From positions 1 through 47,448 of the forward strand of contig JAKISS010000021.1 in the NCBI GenBank assembly GCA_021648485.1: DNA of 47,448 bases. Direction: 5' to 3'. Origin of the DNA: Gammaproteobacteria bacterium. GTDB taxonomy: Bacteria; Pseudomonadota; Gammaproteobacteria; SZUA-152. The notes under the pieces are model-generated. The model worked only from the letters and a program-made list of their open reading frames with translations, did not search any database and was not told where the DNA came from. The position numbers and the translations under genes were made by a program. Positions 1 through 9,922 of the stretch are shown here, in pieces (within the stretch, counting starts at the first letter, position 1; every line of letters begins with the position of its first letter).

Positions 1-559
1 TGTCGCCAGGGTGCAGTGTCCATTCTTTCGTGGCAATGAATTCACGCATGATGCACAAATCAATATCTGGCAGAAAATTATCATCAGGCACGGGGTCTGT
101 GCTGATCTGCCAGCGGCGTGTGCCATGCGCCTGAATCAAAAAGACATCGTATTGATCCGTGTGCGGACCCACGGAGCCTTGTGCCGGAGCATAGCTGGCC
201 ATGACATCGTCAACACGCCAGTTGGGGATGAAGTTAAATTGCTCACGCAATTCTGCCAGTTCGGGCACGTAACGATTGCACTCCTGCACCAGCAATGTCC
301 AGTGGGTTTCCGGCAGTTCAGCAAAGCGGTTTTCAGGAAGGGGGCCGTACTCCACCGTCCAGGGTGCAGCGCCTGCCTGTTCCAGCACCAGCCGGGATTC
401 CACGTCGGGTTCGCAGCAGAGACCCGCCAGTTCTTCCGGTGAAACAGGGGAAGTAAAACCGGGCAATGCATCCCGAATCAACAAGGGCTGTTTTTGCCAG
501 TATTCAGCCAGAAAAGTCTCGGGGCAGCGGTTTCCCAGCAGTGTCAATGGTTCATTCAT
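1..559 (-). CDS. roxA: Ribosomal protein uL16 arginine 3-hydroxylase, RoxA/YcfD type (partial, 3' end outside window)
   Basis: Fe(II)/2-oxoglutarate-dependent JmjC-type oxygenase. The family hydroxylates an arginine of 50S ribosomal protein L16 in the cytoplasm. The reading frame starts at an ATG at 557-559 and is still open at base 1, so about 186 residues are visible. The segment WRVDDVMASY followed by GPHTDQYDVF gives the metal-binding HxD pair at about H133 and D135. The N-terminal WQKQPLLIRDAL and the motif SPEELAGL match the family well. The distal metal-binding His and the C-terminal winged-helix region lie outside the window. It lies downstream of purB on the same strand, with a hairpin terminator candidate between them. 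Recognition is by motif reading and is firm for the family. Confidence 0.9.
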   Translation of the reverse strand, partial: MNEPLTLLGNRCPETFLAEYWQKQPLLIRDALPGFTSPVSPEELAGLCCEPDVESRLVLEQAGAAPWTVEYGPLPENRFAELPETHWTLLVQECNRYVPELAELREQFNFIPNWRVDDVMASYAPAQGSVGPHTDQYDVFLIQAHGTRRWQISTDPVPDDNFLPDIDLCIMREFIATKEWTLHPGD

Positions 560-1102
560 GACGGTAGTGTACGCGAAGCTGTGGTGTGGGTGGACAGAGA
601 GGCGGTTTTACCGGCAGGAAAAATACAACGTAAACACAAAAAAGCAGGCAAAAAAACAGGCCGCGCCAAAGGAGTGCGCGACCCAAAAAGAGGAGAATGC
701 GACGGTTACTGCAATGAGAGGGAGGAACTACCGTCGCGCCCTTCGATATTAAGTATGTAAACATTGGGCGATATTTCTGTGAGCTGCGTCACAGAGTGGC
801 AGAGAAAAGAAATAAAGGTGTTTATCCTGAGAAATGCAGAATAAAAAAAAGGGCGCTTGCGCGCCCTTTAAAAGGGAGAGTAATCATGCAATAAAACCCA
901 GGGGAGGGAGAGGGTTGTATCGCACATGTAGTTATTAGCAATGTGCATGCCAGTTTTATCAGTTGGCGTAGAGCGGTGGTTTGATGTGGCACAGACAAAA
1001 AACGGTGGCGTTGTTGCACAGTTATGCACCAACCCATGGCAGAGCGTGACGGTTTTTTGTTATTCCGGTGTCCGAATTTTGTCGGAAGCCAATGGCCAGG
1101 CG
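560..1102. other. Intergenic region between roxA and purB
   Basis: About 540 bases between two minus-strand genes. Apart from one strong minus-strand hairpin near 842-870, I see no convincing gene. Short open frames on both strands here lack family resemblance and ribosome binding sites. The roxA promoter should lie between 560 and about 840, but no clear -35/-10 pair was identified. Confidence 0.5.
842..870 (-). terminator. Rho-independent terminator candidate on the purB side
   Basis: Read on the minus strand, the sequence forms the stem AAAGGGCGC / GCGCCCTTT with a short loop and runs into an uninterrupted T tract (842-850 on the plus strand is ATAAAAAAAA after the first base pair). This is the classical layout for ending minus-strand transcription from purB. 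It lies about 230 bases beyond the purB stop, so it could also close a small unrecognised transcript. Confidence 0.65.
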
Positions 1103-2515
<1,413 letters not shown>

Positions 2516-2661
2516 CTATATTCGGCGGTCGCAGGGATCAGGACGCATGGCGATTCGCCATTCACCTGAAAAAGGTAATGTTTATAGGGGGCGACAGCTT
2601 GCGCAAAAAAGCTGTCTGCCTATCATCCCAGCTTTATCAACCATCAAGGAAGAATACATTT

Positions 2662-3948
2662 GTGTCACAGTTTATTTTACGTCTGGTTTTTGTCTTTTTG
2701 TTCAGTTTTTATCCGCTGGCGGTTTCAGCCGTGCCCTTTGGCAGCTATGATCCGCGTTCCATTGCCATGGGCGGGGCGGGTGTCGCTTCGGGCAATAGCG
2801 CCAATGCGGTGTTTTTTAATCCTTCCCTGTTAGCGCAATATGCGTCGCGCAAACACCGTGCGCGTAATTCCAGTTATGTGTTTCCGGTCGCCAGCCTGAG
2901 CGTGTCGAAAGTGGCTGAAGATATCGCCGATCTGGCGGATAGCAACCCGGAGCAGATGTTGTCCGACTCGATAGCCGCCTACAACGCCAACCCCACTCAA
3001 GCCAGTGCAGAAGGTGTGCTTACAGCCTCCCGTAATCTGCAAAATGATCTGGATCCCATTGCCAATGAATCGGTATTTTTCGACGGGATGGTTGGCATGG
3101 TGATTGGTATCGGTGATCGCCGGGAGGGAGGTGCATTTGTTATCAGTCGGCGTTTTGTCGGAGATGGCATTGCTGATCAGACCGCCGCCGACAAACAGTT
3201 ACTGGCTGATTATATTGAAGGTCTGGATTTTATCGTCAGCGGGGGTGTCAGTGGTGCGCCGCATCCTGAACTGTTTGATGTTAACGGTAACTTGCTGGAT
3301 CAGACCAACGGCCTGACCAGTACCGCTACGGGTCGGGGATTGTTGTTGACGGAGCTGGGCATTGCTATGTCCTGGGGCGTTGAACTGTTCCGCAATAAAA
3401 TCGATGTGGGTTTTACACCAAAGTTTGTACAAGGCACCACCTATGAATACAACGGTACTCTGGGTAGTTCTCAATTGGGAACCACTGAACGCAAGGAAAA
3501 TGAGGATTGGCAATTCACGCTGGATGTCGGCGTAAGCAAAGCGATGAACGATAAACTTAAGCTCGGATTGGTGGTGAAAAATCTTGTTCCGCTGGATTTT
3601 GGCACGCAGTCGGGTGGAAGCATCAAGGTTCAACCCCAGTTACGTGCCGGGGCCGCTTACCGCACGGCGAAACGGGGGTACTGGGCGCTGGATGTGGATG
3701 TACTGGAAAACAAATCCATCGGTGGTGGTGACAATACACAGTATTTGTCGCTGGGGGGGGAATGGTTTGTAAATACCTGGGCGTTGCGCGCTGGTTACAA
3801 ACAAAATTTCGCGGGTCGTGGTGACTTTGCAAAAGGTGTTTTCACGATGGGAACAGGTTATCGTTTCATGACTGTTAGCCTTGATGTTGCCTACATCAAT
3901 TCCGGACCGGAAAGGGCAGCCTCGTTACAAGTGAGTCGTCGTTTTTAG
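2662..3948 (+). CDS. TraF_2-type outer-membrane beta-barrel protein (conjugal transfer TraF-like family)
   Basis: Predicted outer-membrane barrel of about 428 residues. I chose a GTG start at 2662, preceded by AAGGA at 2646-2650, because it gives a clean signal peptide (hydrophobic stretch then PLAVSA) with the mature protein beginning VPFGSYDPRSIAMGGAGVA. An open frame extends back to 2578 but would put 28 polar residues before the signal peptide. The GSYDPRSIAMGGAGVAS opening and the FNPSLLA motif are typical of the FadL/TraF_2-like barrels. The protein ends in aromatic-rich beta strands and a final phenylalanine, the usual barrel-assembly signal. Annotation as conjugal transfer protein TraF is a family name only: no conjugation genes are nearby, so the role is unknown. 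It diverges from purB. Confidence 0.8.
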   Translation: MSQFILRLVFVFLFSFYPLAVSAVPFGSYDPRSIAMGGAGVASGNSANAVFFNPSLLAQYASRKHRARNSSYVFPVASLSVSKVAEDIADLADSNPEQMLSDSIAAYNANPTQASAEGVLTASRNLQNDLDPIANESVFFDGMVGMVIGIGDRREGGAFVISRRFVGDGIADQTAADKQLLADYIEGLDFIVSGGVSGAPHPELFDVNGNLLDQTNGLTSTATGRGLLLTELGIAMSWGVELFRNKIDVGFTPKFVQGTTYEYNGTLGSSQLGTTERKENEDWQFTLDVGVSKAMNDKLKLGLVVKNLVPLDFGTQSGGSIKVQPQLRAGAAYRTAKRGYWALDVDVLENKSIGGGDNTQYLSLGGEWFVNTWALRAGYKQNFAGRGDFAKGVFTMGTGYRFMTVSLDVAYINSGPERAASLQVSRRF

Positions 3949-4219
3949 GTATTGCAGAAGACGTGTGGAGCGCTTAACACGTTATGCCGGATGTCAGTAG
4001 TGATGAAACTCTCCGGGGCATTTTTTCCTGGATATACCTGTGCGGTTCTTTTGCCTGAAGCCCGGAAAAAATAAAACGCTGTCAATGGATGGATTAAAAA
4101 AGTGATAAATATGTTAAAGAACATCGAGACCATGCTCATCAACATGCCAGAGCAATAAACTGCTTTCTAATATTACATTTCAACCATTATAAAAATTACA
4201 TAATCAGGGGGGGAGAAAA

Positions 4220-4824
4220 ATGAAAATCCATAGTGTGTTTTTTCACATCGTCGCATGCGCCGGTTTTATGTATTCTGTTGCCGTTACGGCTGGTGAGTGG
4301 CGATTTCCTATATCAGCGGCGCAAATGATGTTACCGATTTGTATAGCGAAAATATAGAAAGTGAGGTGGCGGGAGCTGATGTTTCCGCGTTGACGATTCC
4401 GATTGGCACCAGTCTGCACCCTTACTATGAGTTTCACTCCGGGTTTGGGGTCGGCGCAGGCATTGGGCCTGCCACGGTACTTTATGCCAAATCAAGCTCA
4501 GGTTCCCGTGATTATGACTATCTCAATATTCCAGTAAATGTTGATATTCGCTACTCATTTGCGAAGAAAGGCTTTGCACCCTATTTGCGCGCAGGTGTAC
4601 GCAAGAATAATGCCTCCGGTGATTATGTAATTGGTGATAATGCGGGTATGTTTTATGGTATTGGCGCTGAATTCCGAACGTCCAGTCGAGTGCATCTGGG
4701 GGTCGAGGTTGCACAGGATAATTCAGAAATAGCATTCATCGTAGTCGATCAGTCTGGTAACAGAAGCGGCAGCAAAAAAATAAAGCCGACAGGTTTGATG
4801 GTGTCATTTTATATGATCTTTTGA
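4220..4824 (+). pseudogene. Small outer-membrane beta-barrel protein gene with an apparent frameshift after the signal peptide
   Basis: An ATG at 4220, preceded by a purine-rich GGGGGGAGAAAAA, opens a 45-codon frame. It encodes an obvious signal peptide (MKIHSVFFHIVACAGFMYSV then AVTAGEW) and then runs into a stop at 4355-4357. In another frame, from about 4297, the coding sequence continues for 175 residues as a barrel: alternating hydrophobic strands, YDYLNIPVNVDIRYSF, GFAPYLRAGVR and a terminal FYMIF. The change of frame falls in the GAGTGGCGATTTCC stretch at about 4294-4307. The two halves together would make one typical exported eight-strand-like barrel of about 200 residues. This is either a real mutation inactivating export or a sequencing error. 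The frame from 4297 alone has no signal peptide and no good ribosome binding site. Confidence 0.7.
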
Positions 4825-5195
4825 AGAGTTTAACTTTGAACGTTGATGGAAGGGCCGTATCGTTTGCTGCCCGCAGGATACGGTAAGCTTGTGAACCCCA
4901 TCAATTGAGTTGCTTTCTGTTTTCTTATTGAAAAATAAAGCCGGGTAAAAACGATGAGGGTTATCGGTTATTTTCTTATTTGCTTTTTATCCATAACGGG
5001 AAAAAGTGAGTAAATGATTGTAGCGCTTCATTGTTTTTGTATCTCTGGTGTTGAAATGTTTGTTTTAAGTCGATACCATCGACATCAGTTGGCACCGGAG
5101 TTGGTGCAGATTCATCCACTTTTCTCGTGCGCATTGTTGGATAAATGCAGTGAAAGGAAACGGATATTCTCGCTCGTGATTTGAGGACGTATTTT
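4825..5195. other. Intergenic region with a stem-loop
   Basis: About 370 bases. A perfect 7-bp stem, CCGTATC (4855-4861) with GATACGG (4877-4883), has an inner CTGC/GCAG pairing. It sits 30 bases past the preceding stop but lacks a T tract, so it is at best a weak terminator or an mRNA 3' structure. The remainder is A/T-rich and should contain the promoter for the multicopper oxidase gene; no clear hexamers were identified. Confidence 0.4.
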
Positions 5196-7301
5196 ATGCG
5201 CCGTAGCGTTGTAATAAAAACTGTTACGCTGGCAGCTTGTCTTGCTGTCCTGATTGTTTTATCCAGTTGTGGTGGTGGCGGTGATTCCGGCAGTGATGCC
5301 CCTAACCAGAAACCCGTCGCAAAGATTTCACCTGCAACTGAACAGTTTGTTCAGGTTGGGGACTCTATCAACTTTACCGGGGACAGCAGTAGTGATCCTG
5401 ACGGGAATACTCCGCTGAGCTACCAATGGACGTTTTCCGGTGCCGAAACGTCAATTGAGCAATCAACCGACAGCAACGCTGGAATGGTATCGTTTACTGA
5501 GGCGGGTGTGGTTACCGTAAACCTGGTGATAACAGATAACCTGGGTCTGGCATCGGATATTGCTGTTGTTACCATCAATGTTGCGGTTGAGAGCAATCAA
5601 CCACCCTCGGGATCAATCAGTCATGACAACGGTAATGGCAGTCTTGGCAGTACCGGCAACGTCACGATTACCGCAGGTGACAGTGTTGTTTTTGCCAGTG
5701 CAATAACAGACCCGGAAAATGATGCCATAACCTATGCCTGGGCTTTCCAGGGTGGGACTCCGGCAACCTCAAACAGCAGCGACACAGTCACCGTCAGCTA
5801 TCCCGATACAGGTACGTTTTCCGTATCGCTGGTTGTCAGTGATGGTAATGGCAACAGCGTGACCCTTCCGGAAACACCGCTACGGGTAACAGTGGTTGCG
5901 AGGCTTCCGGCGTTTAAGCATTTGCCGGTATTACCACCAACCATGGTGGATGACGTGGCAACCTATACGTTAAATGCCGAAGAAAATGTGAATGTTGTGG
6001 TTGAGACGCCAGAGGGAAACTGGACAACACCCATGATGCGTTACAATGACTTATTGCTTCCGCCGGTTATTGTTGCCAAGCGTGGCGATAGCATCAAGGT
6101 GAATGTTAATAATAATCTGCTTGCCAGCGATGAGGATACAACCGTGCATTGGCACGGGTTCAAGATTCCGGGCTCCCAGGATGGTGGACCTGACTTTCCT
6201 ATCCCTGCGGGTGAGTCGAAAACCTATAGTTTTACTCTCGTGCAGCCAGCCGCTTCTCTTTGGTTTCATCCCCATGCCCACGGCACAACGGCTACGCAGG
6301 TCTATAACGGTCTGGCGGGTGCATTTATTCTGACCGACGATATTACGGATGCGCTGGAAACCAACAATGAATTACCTTCGGGTGAGTACGATATTGCGCT
6401 GTTGGTTCAGGATCGCCGGTTTGCAGAGGATTCCAGTGCAACAGGCATACGCAATCTTGTTCACATTCCCCAGCGCGGCATGAACGTGGTATCCGGTGAG
6501 CACATATTGGTTAATGGTGTTGAAATGCCCGCACTGGAAGTGGCGACACGTCAGTACCGGTTTCGATTATATAATGCCTCCAATGCGCGTACGTATGATT
6601 TTGCGCTGGATAACGGTGCTGATTTTTATGTGGTTGGTACCGATGGCGGACTTCTGAATACACCGGTGCTTACCAAGAGCATTATGCTGGGCGCAGGTGA
6701 ACGTGCTGAAATTGTAGTGGATTTTCGCAACCGTCTTAATCAGCAGGTTAAATTAATCAGTCAGGCAACGCCCAATAATGCCGCAGTATCTGATGTCATG
6801 CGCTTTGATGTGAACAGAGAAATGACAGACCCGGTTATTTTATATAGCAGTTTGCCGACTGGCGCAGAAGTTAATACCCGACTGACAGAAGACCAGGCTG
6901 ATGTTACCCGGGATTTTGTGATGAGTATGGGTATGGGGGCTGGTGGAGTACAGTTTTTGATCAATGGTAAGACTTTTGATATGAATCGGGTTGATGAGAC
7001 GGTTGCTTCAGGTGCGGTTGAAATCTGGAATATTCAAAATACCTCGGTGATGGAGCATCCATTCCATGCCCATGCCATACAATGGCAAGTGCTTGATCGT
7101 GAAATTGGTGGGGTAATTTCTCCTGCCAGTGGTATTGATCTTGGCTGGAAGGATACCGTGCTTGTGCAGTCCGGTGAAACGGTCCGGTTTATTGGGAGAT
7201 TTGATCCGGAGGTAAACACCGGCCTGTATATGTATCACTGCCACATTCTGGAACATGAAGATGCCGGTATGATGGGAACTTTTGAAGTGCTGCCGCAGTA
7301 A
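5196..7301 (+). CDS. PKD-domain multicopper oxidase lipoprotein
   Basis: Predicted membrane-anchored copper oxidase of 701 residues. The ATG at 5196 follows GAGG at 5183-5186. A TTG fifteen bases upstream is also open but overlaps that ribosome binding site. A lipoprotein signal ends in LSSC followed by a glycine-rich linker. Residues from about 35 to 220 form two PKD/Ig-like repeats (QKPVAKISP, then PPSGSISHD). The copper-oxidase part follows, with all four copper motifs: HWHG at about 318, HPHAHGT at about 358, HPFHAH at about 621 and HCHILEHEDAGMM from about 681. Type 1, 2 and 3 sites therefore look complete. The substrate cannot be told (Cu(I), Mn(II), phenolics or bilirubin-like are possible in the family). 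PKD repeats in front of the oxidase are uncommon and suggest surface display. It appears monocistronic. Confidence 0.9.
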   Translation: MRRSVVIKTVTLAACLAVLIVLSSCGGGGDSGSDAPNQKPVAKISPATEQFVQVGDSINFTGDSSSDPDGNTPLSYQWTFSGAETSIEQSTDSNAGMVSFTEAGVVTVNLVITDNLGLASDIAVVTINVAVESNQPPSGSISHDNGNGSLGSTGNVTITAGDSVVFASAITDPENDAITYAWAFQGGTPATSNSSDTVTVSYPDTGTFSVSLVVSDGNGNSVTLPETPLRVTVVARLPAFKHLPVLPPTMVDDVATYTLNAEENVNVVVETPEGNWTTPMMRYNDLLLPPVIVAKRGDSIKVNVNNNLLASDEDTTVHWHGFKIPGSQDGGPDFPIPAGESKTYSFTLVQPAASLWFHPHAHGTTATQVYNGLAGAFILTDDITDALETNNELPSGEYDIALLVQDRRFAEDSSATGIRNLVHIPQRGMNVVSGEHILVNGVEMPALEVATRQYRFRLYNASNARTYDFALDNGADFYVVGTDGGLLNTPVLTKSIMLGAGERAEIVVDFRNRLNQQVKLISQATPNNAAVSDVMRFDVNREMTDPVILYSSLPTGAEVNTRLTEDQADVTRDFVMSMGMGAGGVQFLINGKTFDMNRVDETVASGAVEIWNIQNTSVMEHPFHAHAIQWQVLDREIGGVISPASGIDLGWKDTVLVQSGETVRFIGRFDPEVNTGLYMYHCHILEHEDAGMMGTFEVLPQ

Positions 7302-7451
7302 TCGGTTTTAATGGGTTGTAATGTTTGCCAGTTTACGATGATTCAACTCTCGCGTACATGCGTGTTGAGGGGCTTGTGCAAATGCTCAACAAATAGTTAT
7401 AAGCCGCAAGTAAAGATTTGGTTTTTTTACTCTGATTCCTGGGGGTGGAGC

Positions 7452-7637
7452 CTACCACCACAAATAATAAAAACCAACACTTGCCAAACAGGTAATGATA
7501 AAACCCGTCGCATACTCGGCTATCGAGCCGTGACGTGGGGAATGAAAGCGCGGATGAGCTCTCATAATACCCGCTACTAAAAAGGCGAATAAAAATACAG
7601 AGGCCGCAATCTTTCCCGTAATGATGAAAAAGCTCAT
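7452..7637 (-). CDS. Small predicted membrane protein, function unknown
   Basis: A 61-residue frame with two hydrophobic segments (IITGKIAASVFLFAFLVAG and TGFIITCLASVGFYYLWW) joined by a basic, histidine-rich loop (MRAHPRFHSPRHGS). It lies 57 bases behind the lipase gene on the same strand and could be the last gene of that operon. The ribosome binding site is weak. The two-helix pattern supports a real gene, but I do not recognise the family. Confidence 0.45.
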   Translation of the reverse strand: MSFFIITGKIAASVFLFAFLVAGIMRAHPRFHSPRHGSIAEYATGFIITCLASVGFYYLWW

Positions 7638-7694
7638 AAGCTGTAAACTTTATTGACGATGTAAAACGTGCTGTATGCCGATTGCGGTTGTGTA

Positions 7695-8861
7695 TTATAG
7701 CCGCCTTAAAGCATTGCGCGCTTCTTTGTTGGCTTTTTCTGTAATACGCATAAGCACAACTCTAATTAAACTGTGAGTTAATTCTTCTTTAGATTTCGCC
7801 ACCTTCATACCCAGGGCTTGCATCAATTTGCGCATCAGATGTTCCACCCAAATACTGATGTTCTCGGCCAGATTAATCCCTTTTACTAAAATATAAGCAA
7901 TTTTGTCAGCGATAGTAAAGGCGGTAACAAATGCCCCTTGGATAGAAACTATAGCAGCCAGAGCAACTTTTTTTATTACATAAATCAACGCTGAGTCCAC
8001 CCAGCGCCAAAAAGTGGCGCTGCTGGTATCTGCTAGCGGCGATTTTGATTTTAACCAGGACTCAATGGCTGACTCGACAGTATAAGGGTTTTCCGGTGTA
8101 TCCGATAACTGCTTCCAGGATTTTGTTTTCACGGATTTTTTATATTTGGCCATTTTATGGGCTTCACCTGACGTCAACGGTTCGACAGAAAAAAGGTAAT
8201 GCCCATCCTGATCATAGGGTGCATGCATAAACGGATACAGTGGCACCATAGGCACCGGATCTGTGCGATGATAAACGCGGTGTATATGCTCGCCACCAAT
8301 CGTAGTGGTCGTGCTCTTCACAAACCAATTCGTTCCCACCCTTGGCGCACCGAAGGTGTAGAGTTTGACTGTATGAATCGTATTGCGCGCCACCCAATCG
8401 GCGGCGAGCGATGCGATGGCTCCACCAAGGCTGTGGCCAATGCAATGCACGGTTTTACCGCCTTTAACATGGGTGCTGAAAAACGTGCGGATTTCTGGCA
8501 GCATACTGGTAAAGCAGCGATTGAAGCCAATGTGTACCGGGAGGCCTGCAGAGGAATTTTCAATGCCGATGTGGGCATCAGTAAAGATATCTGCGCCGCT
8601 GTTGGCCATGGTAGTGCCGCGAAAAATCAAAAAGAGATCACGGTTGTTGCTGCCTTGCGCACAAATGCCAAAGCCATCTCTATGTTTGAGTATAATCCTG
8701 CCCCCAACGTCGGCTGTCAGGTGTTTGTGCGGAGAAGAACCGGGTTTTTTAGCCTGCTTAAAGAAGGACTGTTCAAGGAAAAAATCAACTAGGCTTAAGT
8801 CTTGGACATCATAGATTCTTTCTGCCAACTGAGCGGCGTTATCTGGACTCATTTCAGGCAT
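7695..8861 (-). CDS. Class 3 lipase family protein
   Basis: An alpha/beta-hydrolase of 388 residues. The nucleophile elbow GHSLGG places the catalytic serine at about 144, preceded by the oxyanion-region motif LIFRGT at about 78-83. HRTDPVPMVP gives the candidate Asp at about 201, with His 213 or 221 as candidate third residue. These are features of the Lipase_3 fold. No signal peptide is present. The C-terminal 110 residues include hydrophobic helices (ALIYVIKKVALAAIVS and neighbours) that may insert into or lie on membrane. It starts one base after the stop of the DUF6795-like gene, with GAGGA as ribosome binding site, so translation is probably coupled. Known lipases paired with such small partners include type VI secretion effectors. 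That role is an inference here, since no secretion genes are in view. Confidence 0.85.
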   Translation of the reverse strand: MPEMSPDNAAQLAERIYDVQDLSLVDFFLEQSFFKQAKKPGSSPHKHLTADVGGRIILKHRDGFGICAQGSNNRDLFLIFRGTTMANSGADIFTDAHIGIENSSAGLPVHIGFNRCFTSMLPEIRTFFSTHVKGGKTVHCIGHSLGGAIASLAADWVARNTIHTVKLYTFGAPRVGTNWFVKSTTTTIGGEHIHRVYHRTDPVPMVPLYPFMHAPYDQDGHYLFSVEPLTSGEAHKMAKYKKSVKTKSWKQLSDTPENPYTVESAIESWLKSKSPLADTSSATFWRWVDSALIYVIKKVALAAIVSIQGAFVTAFTIADKIAYILVKGINLAENISIWVEHLMRKLMQALGMKVAKSKEELTHSLIRVVLMRITEKANKEARNALRRL

Positions 8862-8862
8862 A

Positions 8863-9375
8863 TCAATCCTCTAATGTTTTCAAGTGTTGCCATTTACAGA
8901 GTGTTTTAACGAGGGCATGATCTAGGTATGCTGTCATTTCCTCATTGGCGAGTTCGCAAGTGAGGCCAACAGGTTGACCACCTAGCTCGCCAAACAAGTG
9001 TGAACTCGATTTCCCAGCCTTCCATATAAGAATCTCTTTCCCTTGATATTCAACGGTAACTTCTTGACCAACAGAGAGTTGGGCCAAGGGGTTATCTTTA
9101 TATACCACTGTTTTCTGAGGGATGTTGAAATTACCCTGGTCATCAGTATAGTAGAGTTCTGTCTCGCCATCTTTATCTTTCCAGGCGACCCAAAGCTTTA
9201 TTGTCGCACCTGCGGCAGGTTTGCCCTGGTAAGTCATTTTTCCTTCCAGGGGTGAAAACAATACCGCCTCGACCTTTTTACCTTTAAAAAATATTGACAT
9301 GGCGGCTCCTTGAGATGAATAAAATAAACTGATAGCCAGCAAGAGGAGAACCTTATCAAGGTGTGAATATATCAA
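8863..9375 (-). CDS. DUF6795-like partner protein of the lipase, with two possible starts
   Basis: The core (SPLEGKMTYQGKPAAGATIKL then WVAWKDKDGETELYYTDD) reads as a small beta-sandwich of the carboxypeptidase-regulatory-like type and resembles the DUF6795 family, which I recall as a frequent neighbour of lipase genes. Two starts are credible. A TTG at 9375, seven bases after AAGGGGTGA, adds a 25-residue stretch that looks like a signal peptide (KVLLLLAISLFYSSQGAA). An ATG at 9300, five bases after AAGGAG, gives a cytosolic protein beginning MSIFFKGKKVEAV, which is the family-like start. Both ribosome binding sites are strong, so two isoforms are possible. The gene is the first of the lipase operon. 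A role as chaperone, immunity or inhibitor for the lipase is inferred from arrangement only. Confidence 0.75.
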   Translation of the reverse strand: MIYSHLDKVLLLLAISLFYSSQGAAMSIFFKGKKVEAVLFSPLEGKMTYQGKPAAGATIKLWVAWKDKDGETELYYTDDQGNFNIPQKTVVYKDNPLAQLSVGQEVTVEYQGKEILIWKAGKSSSHLFGELGGQPVGLTCELANEEMTAYLDHALVKTLCKWQHLKTLED

Positions 9376-9922
9376 TTTGAAATCACCCCTTTAAAGTTAT
9401 TCTGAAGTTAAAGATTTTACTGAGGCAATTTGACATAATCAAGGCGGAATCTATCACGACAAGCTAAATCCAGCAAGCAATATGGTGGTACACGTTGAGT
9501 TAGAGAAGTTGCAGCTCGCGCGCTACTGCTAACTGTGCGGTTTCAGTCGTTTACTTTTTCTTCTAAAGAGCCCCCAATTCGCCTTGTCCCACTTAGTGAC
9601 CGACTGCCATCTTTTGCTTGCTCACCAATAGTGCCAAGGGGTTAGTTTTATGAAACTTTTTTTGGTATGTCGAAGTCAGCGTTGTCATTAACAGCATATT
9701 TCTTTGTTTGGCCTTCTTTATCTTTCCCGGCAACCCAAAGCTTTATTTCTTTTACTTGTTGTTATCCTTTAATCCTTTGCGTCGTCGCATTATATTTTCA
9801 TTTTTTATACCCAGACAGTATCGTATGAATACAGGGTGGCTTAGAGGGTGTTAGCGCAAATTATTGACGATATTTTTCACGGAAAGGAGACTGTTTTTTT
9901 AGCGAAAAACAATAACAGCAGG
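9376..9922. other. Intergenic region containing the decayed partner copy
   Basis: Apart from the pseudogene block, this 547-base stretch shows no intact gene on either strand. The promoter of the DUF6795/lipase operon must lie just above 9375, but no clear hexamers were identified. A 7-bp hairpin (AGGTCAG/CTGACCT, about 9920-9942) overlaps the end of the MerR gene and has T residues only on the plus-strand side. Confidence 0.4.
9595..9755 (-). pseudogene. Decayed second copy of the DUF6795-like gene
   Basis: Read on the minus strand from 9755, the frame gives KEIKLWVAGKDKEGQTKKY followed by NDNADFDIPKKVS and a stop at 9648-9650. This matches residues of the intact gene downstream (IKLWVAWKDKDGETELYY, then FNIPQK) closely. 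After the stop, NPLA reappears in a shifted frame, corresponding to the intact NPLAQL. No start, signal peptide or complete C-terminus is present. A possible remnant of the C-terminus (KWDKANWGLF) lies near 9560. The block is therefore a broken duplicate of the partner gene. Confidence 0.75.

Noticed and set aside
276-752. Plus-strand frames overlapping the start of roxA
   Set aside because: They are antisense to roxA in their first half and encode low-complexity basic sequence in the second. No supporting signal.
2578-3948. Start at 2578 for the TraF-type protein
   Set aside because: It would place 28 polar residues before an otherwise perfect signal peptide. The GTG at 2662 has its own ribosome binding site.
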